Shown: positions 43,401 through 59,500, numbered from the stretch's first letter. The stretch: DNA of 64,000 bases from Zhengitettix transpicula (GCA_037074705.1 CM073591.1:73886532-73950531); one strand, 5' to 3'. Numbers and translations: made by a program. Notes: generated by a model not told the origin, from the letters alone.

Positions 43401-46280
43401 GATTCAGTTAATTTTCTTACTAATATTTAAACTTCAAATTTAAATTTATAGAGAAGACTACGGTAATTAAAAAAATACCAGTGAATTACGTCACGTTTGT
43501 TTCGTAGTTAAGAATTGTCTAAAGTTTGCAACTGAATATGAAGATAACTAATAAAACATCACCACCTACTTATAATTTTCATCTGGATTTTATCTATGTT
43601 ATTGAATTATAATCATTTGTATTTGAAGAAATCTAAAAATAGCTCCACAAACGTACTGCATTAATAACATTATATATCTAAATTATTTTAAATTAATGTT
43701 GAAAATTATAATCTATTCTGGTTATATTTTGATGTGGTAGTAGAATGCAGTTTATTTACTTCTGTAAAATACCCCAGCTTTCAGTCAGGGATTCTTTGTG
43801 GTACGAGTTGGAAAATACGAATGAAAAGCTCTAAAGCCAAGCACAGAGGGGGAGAAATCCATGGGACTTTTCTGAAGTCGTCGAAACTACTAATGGGCAA
43901 ATATAAAGAACCAGCGAATCAATACTTGTAAAAAGGAAAACAACACAAGCATGAGCGAAACACAAATTGTGACACCAATAATCAATTACGCATGAAGTTC
44001 AAAGGTAGGAACGTTTGAACAATCAAAGAGTCAAAGATATTATAAAGCCTTTTATGTCACTTTAATGCATTTTATATCTAATCTGTTCAAAAGCGAGCTC
44101 CAAATTTATTACCCTCTTGGTAAAATTAATACGAAAATTAATTATAAGCATAATTTATTATACATTGTGCTACCGATTACATGATATTTATATAACAACT
44201 TTTATTTCCGGGATTTAGCAAACTCCAGGAGTTAAATAGAAACATTTAAAATATTACTTTTAGATTAAAAGTTGTTTTTGAGTAACGGAAAACGCATAAG
44301 CTAAAAATCTTCATATTATTGACGTTTAAATTTTTAGGTACATATGGTTAGCCTTTTTAGATGATTTATTACATTTTATAATAATTATAATTATAATTAT
44401 AATTCATAATCAGATATAAGCTGAAAAATTTATTAATTTTTGTTTTTAAAGTAAATGTTAATTGTATATTCTTTAAGATGTAATAAACTTAACATCTATC
44501 AATTTCCTTAGCCCAATGAACAGTATTGTATAATATTATTATAATAAAATTATTGTACCTTTACAAAAACTACCGTATGCATGGTTTTAAAGGAGTCATT
44601 TAAAAACTAAAATGATAGACGACACTTCCTGTGATGATTTATTTATTGACATAGTAGTGATTGCGAATATAGCCCGGTGGCTATTTAGTAATTTATTTAA
44701 AAACCTGCAACATAATCCCCGGTTCTGCATCCATGTATTAATCTCTTAATAATGGTTCTTTGAGGGTTTTCAATCGGTATTAATGACTCACTGTTTAAGA
44801 CCTTTTATTACAATTATTTGCGCCAGGTTTCCAAAAAACCACTTTGACGAATGATTTTCATGTTCTGAGATGATTTGAGTATAATACATATAACGTAAAT
44901 TCAAGAAAGAATTTCTTCTGAAAATCACGTCGCTTGAAAATGAAGGAATAAGTAAGCGCTTCGAAGAACTGTATTTTGCGATGTTTTTAAGTGTTCAAGT
45001 TTTAGGAGATAAGCGAATAATCATGATAAATTTATGATAATAAATTATAGTTAGAATGTACTTTTGAAGTTGTTAGAAGGAAATTTATTTTTACAAAGAA
45101 TATTATTAAAATATTAATTTATAAACTTTTGTACGTATTTGTTGTCGTATCTTCTTCTCTCGTTGGAGGACTAATGGAGAATAAAGGAAGACCAACTATG
45201 GTGCCATTTAAAATAAAAACAAGCAAAGTCATTATATTCTCGTAAGTAAACTTAAAGAAAGTAATATTTTTTGTGTTGAACCAAAAAAACTAATAAAGTC
45301 GTGAACGTTGAAAATTAGTTTCATTCGATGCTACCATTTATTTGATGAACTTTTGCGTAATTCAACACTGTTTCTTAATGAACCGCTTTCTAAGCAGATC
45401 GCGTAATGTCGTTAAATGCAAGAGTGCACTTCTTAAGTGTGTGCATTACAAGCGCATCGTTTTACTTCGGCTCTCGCTCTACTTCGCAATTCAGAATGTT
45501 AAATATCGTTTTCAAAGGGCTCGAAGGAGACCGAGACCGTTGCAAAGGGAACTGTTTTTTAACTTGTAATGGGAATGGGTGGAGGATTTGGATACAGCCG
45601 GTTGTAGCACACTTGCCATTTCTCTATAAGCAGTGGAAGATCTGTTCGTTCCCACGATTTTCATGACATGAAAGCCTCGCAAACACTCTACACATTGGCG
45701 ACCTCTTGTTTATATGCCCATACATATGAAAACACACACATATCTTCATTATAAATGGAAAAACTTTGTGTGTTAATTAAGTCATATACTCAACTTTTTA
45801 TTTTAAGTTTTTATTAAATTATTAAATATTATAACATTTATATCTATTGTAATGAATTGGTAATGCTGATTTGAATAATTACCAACTTTATTTTGAATTA
45901 TTTGCATTTTGAATTATTTTATTGTAAAACTTTATTAATATTGTGAGAATTAACGGTCAGTAATTGTTTGGCGGCAGTCAAAGACAGCGTTTAATAATGA
46001 AATTATAACTAAATAATTACGTTGTGTGAGACGGACAATTTTATTGGACGATTTCTCGATGTCTCAATTTAATAGAAATTATGTGGTTGTTGATTTTATC
46101 AGAATTCTGGAAAATGCTTGAGACGAAGACGAGACAGAGAGGGAAATCTACGATGGAAATTTTGGCGAGCAAGATCACGAACGACGGTGGCCACTAAAAG
46201 TAGTAAACCACCATTTATCATAGAACATAAAAAATTGCAATATAAAAGTTTCCAATTATTTTAAAGTCTTAGGTTGAAAA
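37059..46280. other. Upstream intron of the A2M-like gene, first part
   Basis: AT-rich with no exon of the A2M N-terminal domains recognised. A GC-richer patch at about 38300-38860 has open frames on both strands without family resemblance. A (TA)n run lies at 37463-37499 and a TAATTA-type repeat at about 44376-44406. Small exons of under about 50 codons could be missed by eye. Confidence 0.45.
37463..37499. repeat. (TA)n microsatellite
   Basis: Almost uninterrupted alternating T and A over about 37 bases. Confidence 0.9.
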
Positions 46281-49200
46281 CTAAGTGAACTAAAACTACA
46301 TGAGACAAGTGAACCTGAGCCATCTATGCAATAATTCGCGCGGGACGAATTGTTTCATATTGTGCCGTGAGACGGAGTCTGAACTGTAGCGTGAACAGCA
46401 CCAAGTTCCTGTTTGAGGGGCAGCATACTTCATATCGGCCAGACAACATCGCAGGGGGCCAATTTCTGATGCAAGTTCACGCCAATTTACAGTGTGGAAG
46501 CCAAGGTGGAACACTCACAGTTTTGAAGACGATTATGCTAATTTCAAAATTATTTTATTTTTAATTTTTCTGTTCATTCCGTTCATAAATCATCACTATA
46601 TGTTTTACAAGTTTTAGGGTTGGAAAATCTTGACCCACAATATCTTGATGAGAAAGAGGTCTCACAAATTTAATTGTAAATTTAAAGCCGTAAAAATTGT
46701 AATTTTGGGCAAATTCATGTTATAACTTTCGTGGTGATAAGTAAAACTTAGCAGTCAAACAAATGTCGCTAAATATTTAATATTTGTGTGAGTGCTATCA
46801 TAAAGTTTTGAGTGTTTAAAAATCTTTATTTTGTGGTCCTATCAACCCAGTTAATAAATAAGCTGATTGTGTCGGCGCGTAACAGTTGAGTTTTGTTGTG
46901 TAGGCAAACACCTGACGACTGAACTTAACATTAAATTGAACTTTCATTTTATTTATCAAAAACAAATTTAACTTCTATTATATATAATTTTATATTATGT
47001 ATAATATAAACATATTTATTACTAATAATAGTAATTTTGATTACAATATTGACTTATTTTGTATGAAAATGCTATTAACACAGAGATGAAGCGGTGTGAA
47101 CATAGAACATTTTTGAGTTTAACAATTAATACTCATATGGAACAATAATAACAAATTAAGGTTGGATATTACGAAAAGGGCGAAACATTTGTCTGTATTG
47201 AGAAATTGGAGTACAACCGAGGGGATTATTTCCTGGGGCGTTCACTTCGTAACATGAGCTCCACTGTTAAGCCCTGGTAAGGTTCTACGCACTAAGAGTT
47301 CAATTATTGGGAAATAACTCAACTTTCAATAAGCAGGCGCGCTGTATCTGTATCCGAGTGCTTCTTTCTTCCTATCTTCTCTCTCACACACACGCACTGA
47401 GATGAGCTTGACATTATTTGTAATTTAAAAGTAATAACTAGAAAACACGCACGAAGAGTTACTAACAAAGTTTTTACGGAATATAAGAAATAAATAAAAT
47501 AAAACGATTGTGTGAGATCTTTAATAAATTGTATCGGATACGATTGATGTATGAGTGGGTTGAATTGCGTGCTAATCGAGATTGGGTTGAAGTTATTAGA
47601 AACTCGTTAGAATTTAATTTTTCATTGGAATGCATCGGAGGGGGATATTACCTTTAATTTAATTAAATTAATGTCTATTCATTTAATTAATGTCTATTCT
47701 GTTGTACTTTAGTATGCTCAGCGAGAATTACACTGAGTGCCGTAGGACGTCGTTTTGAGACTGTTCATAATACATCGAAGTTCACTGTTAGCGGCTCACA
47801 CAATTTCCGAGGATACGCAAGTTAACACACGCTTTGCATATCCATATAAAGATTTTGCCATTTCTAAGTATTATTATAAAAACCCAGTACCCAGCACAAC
47901 ACTGAGATAAAGATATAGTAAATCTAAAATAATAGTAATGCAAATATTAAATTAACCTTTATTATCCCGTAAAAAATAACATTTATAACAAAAAATTGTT
48001 ACGTCAATTTAAGTAATATTTTATGTTCATTTTAGTATTGACCCCAACATTAGTGACCAGTTTAATTGAGAAACTAGTTAATTACTTTCTAATTCTGTAA
48101 TTTTGAATTTGGAGTAGCTTTCGGCAATATTGCGATAGTCATAAATGCAGACAAAAAATTGTTGTATAGAAACATTAAAAATTTGACAGGAATATCATAT
48201 AATTTTCAAATTGCAAAATTACCCAATATGCCATTGATACACAAACCTTCAACTTGTCAAAAAAAATTTATTTGCTCCCTCGTGGAATTATCAAAATTTG
48301 TGTGTATCGGTTTCCATCTTACGGAATATCTAGTAAAAAACAAAGACTACTTGCCTGAGGTCCAGACACAACATCAATCTTAAATGCATCCATGATAGAT
48401 CATAGTCAAATAATCAATGAACTCAGAACCGTCGAAATTAAAAAAAACTCAATTTTATGAAAATGTCACAAAGGATCACCTTATATTGATATAAGGTGTA
48501 ATAGACGTGTGCGTCAATTTTTTAAATTAATATATTTTTACGACAGTTACAACGATTGACAGACCATTAAAATTTTTATAATAAAAAAATTATCAAGATT
48601 GTAATATATTTGTTCCATTTTTAAGCTGTCTGACTGAATGGAATTTATTTGTGTGTGTGTGTGAAGTTTTATACAAAACTAAATATTTAGTTTTATAGAT
48701 CAGATAACTAAAATATGTAAAAATTCAAAGAGGCTGAGGGAACAATACAGTAATTCAAATTTATGTTTAACTTTAAAATAAAATATATCGGAAAGAAAAA
48801 ATAACAGTAACAAGAAAATAACAGTATTTTTTTTTCCATAAATTTTGTAAGGAACTAACAATGAATTATCAACACGGTGAAACATAGTTAGTAGCATTAA
48901 AAGCCAAACTGAGGAAACGTTTAGAACATTAAGACAAACCTTTCAGTCAGGTAGCTTGATAAAGGTACGAGACCTTTGTTGTTCTGTTTATTAGTAATTG
49001 TATGATTAATATTGTTTCGAGGTTAATAGGCAGGTAATGGTTGATAAATGTATCCGCCTATTGAAAATTCTTCCCAATTTTTTAATAATACACTCACGCA
49101 ATTAGTTAATATTTAATTATTGTATTACTGAGACTTGTATAATGATATGCTCAACATTCTATAGTTGAAAGTTTCAGATCTTTAATGTAAAAAAACCTTG

Positions 49201-52200
49201 ATTCTGAAGTTCCTTTGTTAATGATCATATGAAATGTAATTTAAACTTTGTCTTAATCTGTTTCAGTTCCACAACTTTTGTTTTTTTAATGATTCTAGAC
49301 GATGGCAAGTGAAACGATGAGCAGTGAAATAATTTTTGTGACCTTAAGATTCTATGTTCGTCTGATCTGAGCGCATAACGGCGCATACGAAATGGGACGT
49401 AATTACAGCTCTTCCCCGAAGCCTCAGATCTTAATAACACGCCAACGTGCTATCGTTAGACTTGTCCTCAAAGTCCTCTGCGTATTAGGAACCGTGTCGG
49501 AGAAGTTTCCAACTTCGTGGAGGAATTGAAGCTTCATTTCCGGTCCCAACGGAAACTCGCTAGATCAGTTCACCTTAAGTTTTATGGCAAAATTAGGTAT
49601 TAAGTTTAAGTTTCCCCAACTGAAAACAAATGACGGCGAATTTCCGAAGTGCAATTATCTTTAATTCCATCGATCCTTAATTTGATCAGAAGACTCATTT
49701 AGGACTTCATTTGTTTGTGCTAGGCAAGAATTACTTTGTAGTTTGCATGTACAACATTCAGGAAATATTACTTAGAATGTTTAATTTCTATCTCGCGAAC
49801 TTTATATGCAACTTATATATTTTCTCTTATACTAAGAATATGTATACGAAATAAATTATGGTATTTTCAACATATTTGTAGGTATTTTATTCAAATATAA
49901 GTTGAACAGAAATATTGCAACAGCACGTACTATTTCCAGAATAAATAAATTGGACTCAGACTAATTTGTTTCTAGTAGTCACGTTTTATATTTTTTTGTT
50001 ACATTCTTGCGATATTGCATCATTTCTTAATGAGAGTCATTTTTAGCCGTAAATAGCTCCAAGGAATATATTACACTTACACAATACAGACGATAATAGC
50101 AACACTCACAACAAGAACTTGACCAGTTAGTAAAAATCATGGTATCAATTTCAGAGGTGTTTTTGCAGTTCAGGAGGTTGTTATGTAAAGTAAGCTGATA
50201 TAAATTACAACTTTTTTGTGGAATTATCGTCAGTTAAATTAATCCTTTCGCATAATGTTAACAGTGAACCGCTACGGATGTTAGTTGGCAAGGCAGGGAC
50301 AATTGTAGTGTTACTTAATTATGAATTTAAGTTTCAGTTTGAATTTCATCATTATCGAGGTATAATTAGCGTCTGTGATATTTCCAGTCCGCGATTTTCT
50401 GTTCAATATTTTGTTTTCAAACATTTATTTTGATATGGAAATTGAATAAGTCAAAGAAAATCCATTTTGACACACTGTAGCGCGATATTTTAGTTATTAT
50501 TTAATTCATTTTATTCCCTTTAACTTAATTAGAGATATTAGCAAGGGTTGATAATTTCACGAGTTACAACCAGCTTGACCAAAGTGTCAGTTTCTCTGGA
50601 ACTAATCCCTGAATTTTTAAGAGAAGCACGAAGTCGTCAGGCACATGGTTTTACCGTAGTTGTTGATCCGTGTTTTCAAAGGGCGATGAGAGCTCTCCAG
50701 AAATTAAAATTTTTATACGATCAATGATATTTCGTGGTCCAAGAAGATGGACCAAACAGGCCGGTAAGATCTTTGTTCAATAAAAATTAAACTATTTTCA
50801 CACGCATGCCAAATATTATATTGTGATGATCGCTAGATTTTAAAATATTCTGTGGATCAGTCCTTTAATTTGTATAAAATTTGTATTTCTTATTTACAAT
50901 GTCTGAAAATCTGTATATTGACAAGAATACAACTGTCAATTGCTGCGGAAAGTATAGTGAAATTATGTCTAAGTTTTATTTTTAATTTTAAAATTCATTT
51001 AAAAAGGTGTATCGTCTAACCGACTATAATATTCGGAAAACTTGTTACTTGTGTCTTAATTTATTCGGTACACTGTTCCTGTAAGGAAACTACTACAGTC
51101 TCTGAAATGTATCAACGATTTTAAATTAAAATTTTTTTGTTAAAGTTTTAAGATTTACGAATTAATTTTTGGTAATGAACGTACGTTTAAGAGATGGTCA
51201 ACCGAGGCACTGTTTAATCTCCTCAGAAACACGAATGATCAAAAACAAGTCGTTGTAAACAATATATATGTATATTGTTGTAATTAAAAGGAAATAATTA
51301 ATTAATGAACAAAATTTGGACTTGTATTGTTGGCGGCGTGAAAACACACAAGTTATTAACAAGAATATGTGGCAATAATGCAGCTTGCTTGGATTGTAGA
51401 AGTTCGTTCGCTAGTCGCACAGTGCTCGACAGTGCTCCAGAGTACTTGAGAGTGTATGCTATTAGACAGTCGAGAAAGGACAAAAATCCAGAAAGTGTCC
51501 GACTGTAAGTAACTTAACAGCTCAAATATTTAAAAACAGTCTAGAGGTTCCAGTCCGTGATCGAATAATTACGACGATTCAACGCTAACTATTATAGTAC
51601 GGATTCTAACTTACATTCTCAAGTTAGACGATTTTCTTCAATTATTGGAAGTCCAGGTCATTGCATCCAGCAGATAACAAACTTTGGAGCGTGTTAGTAA
51701 AATTTGTTAAGAGGAACAGCGAAGCAAGCATTTTGAGTCATTTTGGCAAGCAAAAAGTGTTGACTATTAAATTCAGTGTATAAAAATGGCCTGTCTATAA
51801 AGTGTTAATAAGTGTGTGTGTGTGTGAACGAGCCAATTTCCATGAATACCAGAAACATTAAGATAAAACTGCACCAATTATTATCTGTAAACCCGTAAGT
51901 AAATGATATTATCGTCAGATTTCCGCTTCCCGAGTTCAGATTTTAAATTTCATATCTTATATTTTGTGTTGTAATATTATATTGATTATTTGAATTAACA
52001 TCTAGGTAGCTTGGTAAATTTGATTGTTTAGTAAGTATTATTGAAGGCCCGGTGATCGACTCTGAGAAATAGCCGTGGTATTATTGTAAAATATGAATAT
52101 GTAATGTAAATTAAATTATTTTCCTTAGTAAACTAATTTGTTGGTAATATTTTAAATCTTGATTTTTTATTAAAGCAACTGATCATTTTAAAGTAGATAC

Positions 52201-52242
52201 TGCAAAACTGACGCCTTAACGTGGGGCAAATCAAATTAAAAA

Positions 52243-52273
<31 letters not shown>

Positions 52274-55200
52274 CGTGTTATATCGTGTTAATAGGTTCCA
52301 AAGGGCCGACGGCAAGGCTAACTGCTAGGACACCCTTAAAGTTAATACTCGAAATTGCCCCGGCAAAAAGTCTTCCGTTCACTTCCCTATAAAGGGAACA
52401 GCGTTACAGCCATTTGAATGTGACAAAAATGTGGCTTGCTCAGGAAATCGAATTAAGTTAGTATGAGATCAAGACCACGTTTAAATTTAATACAGACTTA
52501 GTTCTACGAGTAATTTGTGACAAACCTTCAGTTCCCCGTTGCTATTATTATGATTTTCAGTAATTGGGCCAGCGTTTGAAACTTTACGACGTGAAAAACC
52601 AACCCCTGACTACTGTGACTACGAATTTGCATCTTTTAACGAGAGTGACGTTCACTGTGAGACTCCTTAATTTAATTTCAGCGGAGAGACTATTACGCTA
52701 ATGACGTGGATCCGGAAGTCTCGCGAAAGAAGGGCCCTGCTTTCCCGTCCCGTGTCACCACACAGACCCCCGATATTGCATTAGGGAGAAAGGCGAGGGC
52801 CGATTTCCCTGGGGAACTAATTCCCAACTCCTCCTAAACCATGTTTACTTAATACTGGGAAGGAGGAGGAGGGTTGAACGGTAACCTAATGATGTATTAA
52901 GCCAAAGGCGTCCCGGAGATGTAACGACGTGCCATTACGTGGCGTTGTTACTTGCCGGGAGAGGTTCGTTAGCCGGCATATTCCAGAAATCGCCGAGGAG
53001 ACGTCCAGCCTAACTTCGGAGACGTCCCTAACCTTGTAACGGGATATGAAAACGGAGAACAGTTCACGCCACATCGTTCAACGCCTCAAGCGCAGAGCTG
53101 TGGCGTAAGCCGTGACTTTGGAAAATAAATTACCCCTAAATGGAAAAGTTAACGGAAACTTCATTGAATTTCTTCCATGTCGACTTATTTTTTTTTTTCA
53201 ATCGAAACACGGATGTCCAGCGGGGAAAATGAAATCCGAGACGGAGAAAGAAAACAAAATGGACCAATCACATATTCCATGGATAAATTTCGTTTCCCCC
53301 ACAGAATATCAATACCTTGATTTTCCCTTTTATATTCAGTACACAAAAGCCAGGCCACACCTCTATTTAGAGGGGCAGTGAACCCATGAGATAGTTTCCA
53401 TGTGAAACTGTCACTATGCACCCCAGATTCATCCCTGTTATGTATTTATATATATTATTGACTTATTTATTATCCAGTGCTCTTTTTTCCGATATATTTC
53501 TTATAACAACTTTGTTTCGTTAAGGAATTTAGCCATAAAATAAGGAAATCCAATAATAGATACAACTAAATTTTATTCCTTAGATTTCAACATCCTAATT
53601 TATAACTGCTGAACACTTTATTTTCATTTTAATTATGCAGTATTATCTTTTAGAGGATTGTGGTATCCTAGTGTTTATGATTGGTAAGATTTGGACTTTT
53701 ATTTGAGATACAAATAAAACCTAAACAGCAATGAGTCGTAATATTTGCGCCAAAGTTTGAATTTCGTTGACATACTTGCAGAATGTCTTGGAAAATTTAA
53801 TTTCTTCTTATTAAGTTTTAACTAACGCGTAATTTGTAGCACGTATAGGGGGAACTCGTTATAAATGTATCGAATTTGTGTCGTTTCTGTCTTCTTCTAT
53901 CGAATATTCGTTAGAACGTGTGATCTTTATTATTAACTTATTTCTTTATTCACGATAACCTGAGCTACACCACAACATAAATTCTGTTTTAAACTCGGCT
54001 CATTTAATAATTTTGCAATTAACTTTTATTTTCACGTGAATTTAGCTGAGCTAACATGTATAAAAAATTGACAACCATTTTGTAGAAAAATAAAATACTC
54101 AACTGTACTTTATCAATTGTCAATTGTTGATCTTCTTCCAAGTCTTACGATGAACATTAATTCATTTGTAGTTTTTTAAAATGATTTATTTATTTGAAAA
54201 TATTTGTTCGTAAGAGTTTTAGGAGTCATAACACCAGATAAGTATGAAGAGGAGTGTTTATTCAAACAATTAAGGATAAAAAAAGCTTAAAAGTTACAAC
54301 ATGTTTGGAAATGTAGTCTGTTACTAATTAGAAGTTGAGAGCAGCAAGTAAGCAGTTAAAAAGTTGTGTTATTCAAGACAACTATCTGAAGCCGTTGGAG
54401 TATAAAACAATTATGTCGTCTTGCGCCAGGAAATAGTTCTATTAATGAATTGTGTGGATTAAAATAACTACCAGCAGAGTAGTGAGGCTGAATGACAGGC
54501 AGAGATGGGATATGAGAGATAGAGTGAGTTTTTCCTTGTGATCTTGAAGGCATCGCGGATCAACGTGGGTCGACGCGGAATTACGTAGGACACGTTAGGA
54601 TTACCCTTTCAGTGAATAGACAGACACGTGACAGAGGGATAATTAATGAATGGGTTGCGTCTGTTGAATATCAGACATTAAAGAACGTTGCACGATAAAG
54701 AGATTGTAACAATCGTCGATAGACGTAAAAAATTAAATGAATTGTGAAAAGACGACATGGAAGTGATGGAATCTGTATAAAAATATAATAGAAGCAATAT
54801 TAGATATAAGGCGAATAAGATGATGGTTATGATATATATCTATGTTACATGAATTATTTTTTCAAGAATTGCAGAAGTGAATTTAAGAAAGTTAAACGAT
54901 GTGACAAAATGAATTCTTCAGCTGAATCTGACGACTACAATCCAAATATTGCTTTTAAAAATACTTTATGAAGTCTTTTGAGTTTTGAACAAGTTGTTTT
55001 CATAATATTTCGAAATTGATGTTGGTATGCGACGTGAGGTGGAAAAGAAACCTGATATTTTTCATGTGGTATATTAACTGTAAATATTCACACTTTTAGT
55101 AATTTCGTCAAGAATGTCAAAATTCTACTGGGGAAATTAAATTACGTAGCTGAGTATTGTTTGAGAAATAATTATTTTTGGACATTTAAAATCATGAATG

Positions 55201-58200
55201 CGGTAATATATACAATTGGAGGAAATTTCGACTGAGATTTCAGGAATCTTCTTCTGTAAATCAATTGATCATGGGTAGAATATTGAGCTACGAAGCTTGA
55301 TTTTAACTCGGTATGCGATGTGTTTAAAATGTGTAAGCGGACGATGACAACTAACGAAGAGTTTTATCTCTTGGAAGGAGGCATGCACTTATTTCACTCC
55401 GACTTTGCCAATTTTGCGAGAAGGTATGCAGTGATCCGTAAAGACAGTCTTCCTTGTAGACTGAAATAACATTACCCGGAATAAATTAAATTGAATTTTA
55501 CACTACTGAATACAGGACGTTGAAAGTATTTCGGCAAATCATCCACTGTAAAAAAATTACCAATTTCAATAAATATTAACGAATCTATCTGTCCGTCATT
55601 AAGATTCATCAAAATTACTCAACATGTATATGAAATACTATAAAAAGCCTTGCAAAACATCGATCTCCTAGTCGCATACAATTAAATCCGTCGATGATGC
55701 ACATGTTGGTCCTCATCGGAAGTTTATTGACTACAATGTCAAGATAACAATTGTTTTGTTTAAAAAAAGGTTATCAACAAAATGTTTATTATAATCTATT
55801 GTATTGCAGTAAGTACCAGAACTGCGTTATTCGACTTGCCTATTTTCAGCAAACGTTAATTTTGAGACGGTCAATCGTTGAAACAGGACTGACGTTCCTC
55901 GTATATTTTATCTCATCCAGAGCTGCTCATTTTAAGTGACGTTTCGCATTATCCTTTCGTAGGACAAATCTGTTGACTACCTTAAGCCAACGAACACGCA
56001 AAATCGCATTTTCAGCTTCTTTAGAGTTTGTATGAAGACTTCTGAGCTTACTGTTTGCCAAGCAGGAAATCCGTTTATCAGCAAACGCCCTTCAGAGTCC
56101 CACAAACTTAACCGTTGTGATGTAAGATCGAGCTACATGTGCTTCTATCACCGACACTGAGAATATATAAAATTTTAGTCTTATAGAAATCATGAATATA
56201 TATATACGTAGAGAGATAATTTATCGTATTTTACATAAACGCAAGAATTTATTAATACAGCAAATAAATATCAAGGACTTAGGACATTTGCTCAATTGTA
56301 CTGAAAAAGCGTAAATAATGAGTCTTATTAATATAAAAATATTTGATAGTGTCGTATAAATGTTGTTCTTGGAAAGTAATAATTGCCAAGAAGAAAATGT
56401 GGTGTGTTGGTTGCTCCGGATTAATAATATTAAATAATAACGTAAATTAATATGGAATATGAAATAAATATCGCAGCAAATAACAAAACTGATTTTAATA
56501 TCGTAATATTATTCAGTCATAATTTTAGCTATGTGCATTGTTGGGAAACAAATTCAGTTGCATTGATTTGATTTAATCTTAAAATAATTTGTGCGTTTTC
56601 CAGGTGTGCTGGAAATAATAACTGAACTACTGGCATTAATATTCATTAAGTATATATAATTATATGATAAATTAAACGATCATTATATAACAGATATTTT
56701 TAAAAAAAATATTTTTTTTCAACGGCAGCGTTCCAGCATATTTTTGAACTTTGCTTATTTTATGTTTCTATGGTAACAGAAATACACTGAAAAGTCGCTC
56801 AATAAAATATTTTTAAAATGTGTGTTATAACAGGCGTCCCGATTAACTGATTAATCGGGATTGTCACGTGTCGTAGTGTCCCGAACAAACCTTTCGGAAC
56901 TTACAAATGTCCCAGTTTTCAAATTTTTCTATTATGCATACTGTTTAAACATTTACGTCCATGGTACATCCAAATTGGAATGTAAAAATAGCTGCAGAAT
57001 AATGAGTTGTTATATTGTTGCAAATAAAAATGGAATTTCTCGAACAATATAAAGATTTATATACGATGTGCGAGTATTCTTCCTTCATACCAGGATATAA
57101 TGGTAACGTTGAGATAATATTAACGTTGATTCAGTGGATAGATGTAACATATAGACTTTCAATTGATGTAGTTGAAAGTATTCTACAGTGTATTGAAAAG
57201 CAAATGCTGTCAAATGTATGATTATATGCATAAAAATAAATAGTCTTGCAGACATTTAAATCTAACGAAAATTATAAAAATTGATGTTTAAATTTATTTT
57301 TATTCCTGTCCATATTTTCGTATTTATTGGTTTTGTTCTCATTAATAAATAATTATTGTAATAATATGTTGATTTTATTTTCTTATGAAATATAAATTAA
57401 AAATTAAGTAGAAGGCACATGGCAGCCCAAGTGTGCCAAAACAACTAAGTGGTCTAATATTGCTGAATATTTCAGATTAGGGAGGGGGGAGGTTCAGTTT
57501 TACTTGCAGGAAATCTGGATACGCTAGTTGTAATGGTAGTATAATTTATGTCATTAATAAAGGAACAGATGTAAATTAACATATTATATATATTTATTAA
57601 TTAAAAGATAAAGCAAAAATTGGTGGTGCAAAATTTAAATATTAAAAAAAGGTTCTCCATACCCAACTTTCCGACTCTCACCCGTTGCATCACTTCAGAG
57701 CCCACGAGTTTTCAATGATGTCCATCTAAATTGTAGTTGAACAGAAAACTCTGAGTATACTCTAGGGTCGTCACCCAAAGTCCCAGAGTGTAGAAACTCT
57801 CTTACTAGTGTCACAAATAGACTGGAAACTACAGGAAACCGCTAACAACATCCGAACTCACTCTACGCTCTAGAGTAATGCAGATAAGTTTCAAGTGGGA
57901 CGTCTAATTGCCGTCTAATTGGCTCCTGGTGCCTAGGAGGTATTCCTTTCCATCCGTGGTCGTATAATTAATCGGATCGGAACCGAATGGAGACGATTTG
58001 AACATTATTTCTGAAAGTAACTTAAGTCTCAATCAAATTTCTGAATGCCAGTCGGCAGAACAAAGGGATATTATAATCGTATCACTAGATCACACGATTT
58101 GCGTGAAATTAGTGGAGGCTCTGTATAATTGAAAGAACTTTTTGTGAAGTATCTTTGTGCACGGTACCAAAATCAGTAATGAAATACTTAAACTGTATAA

Positions 58201-59500
58201 TATTGAAGATCTCCATTCAAATTTACATAATGCTCGATTGGTATTGTTTTGTAAATCGATAAAACACATGCCCGAACAGATGGTTCGATTTATGGTTTAA
58301 AACAATTAAAATATAACTTTTGTATGTTATTTATTTTCATATGAATGCTCTCTTTGAAAGCATATTTTAAATTTTACAATAATGATAAAAGTATTCAGGT
58401 GTGTGTTAGCTTACATCGCGGATTTTAACGTTTTCAATTACGTTTGTTTGTACACGCGTAATAATGCTTTTTATGTGCTACAAGCCAAAAGGTCTTTGTT
58501 AAAAATATTTCAAACGATAAATTCGGGAGATCGTTATATGGTTTCAGAACCATGACCAGTGATTCTATCAACACAGTCTGACGCCATCAGCATACATTAA
58601 GCATGATAAGAACAAATTTTAAAATAGCTTGACTCTTTAATTTAAATTTTACGTGTTTCTTCATGTCTTTTAAGTTTCTGAAATCTATTTTGAATAAGAC
58701 GTTGGTTTTAATAATTTGCCTGACATCACATGTAAGCTAAAGAGTAGAAATTAGAAAGCGCGGAAAGTAATTTCTTACTGTATAAATTCTTTTTTGTGAG
58801 CAACGCTCTGGATACGCGTTAGAATTTTTTTTTCAAACAATTGAAATTTCTAATTGATAATTAAAATCATAACAGATTTTCGAATCTAAACATTCAAAAG
58901 ATAATGAAACTAACGTAAAGACTTATACGTACAAGATTTCCGCAAACGTGTCAGTATCGAGGTTTTATTATTAGTCAATTGCCTTCAATTTTTGCGATTT
59001 ATTCTGAAAAAATCACCCCCATATACTTTACCGCTGCGACAAACCCAAAGGAATATTTTGGGTAGTTATTCGGCTCGTTCGCTAACGGGGAAGGGGGTTA
59101 TATGGACCATCACTGTATGAAATTATAGCTTTCCTCACACGATGCTGTAAAATAAAAAGAGATTATAAAGATCGGCCTGGACATATAAATGGATCAGCCC
59201 AGCGTTTGATTGGAAAAGACATTACATCCAACAAACCTTCTTCACCCGGCGGTGAAATGAAATAGCAGTGTTTGTAAAGATCCGCCAAGAAAATGATGAA
59301 AGAAAAACCTGGGAATCATGTATCGAATATGACGAACACGCAGTAGAATGTATTGCATTTAATTACAAAATTTATTGGTTTGAGTCGAGTAGCAAGTGTA
59401 TGTCACTGGTAATGGTGTAATGAAATTTATTATATATAATGTAATGTCTATAAAATATGAAAAGTCTATGATAAAAGTATTCTAATTAGATAAAGAAGTG
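46281..59500. other. Upstream intron or intergenic sequence, second part
   Basis: No gene recognised. Two patches stand out. At 46360-46530 a plus-strand frame (CSVNSTKFLFEGQHTSYRPD...) looks better than random but belongs to no family that I know. At about 52670-53110 a GC-richer stretch has no usable frame. A (TA)n run with a doubled TATCGTGTTA lies at 52245-52290, and a doublet CGTCTAATTG near 57901. Confidence 0.4.
52245..52290. repeat. (TA)n microsatellite followed by a 10-bp doublet
   Basis: About 14 TA units, then TATCGTGTTA twice in a row. Confidence 0.9.
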
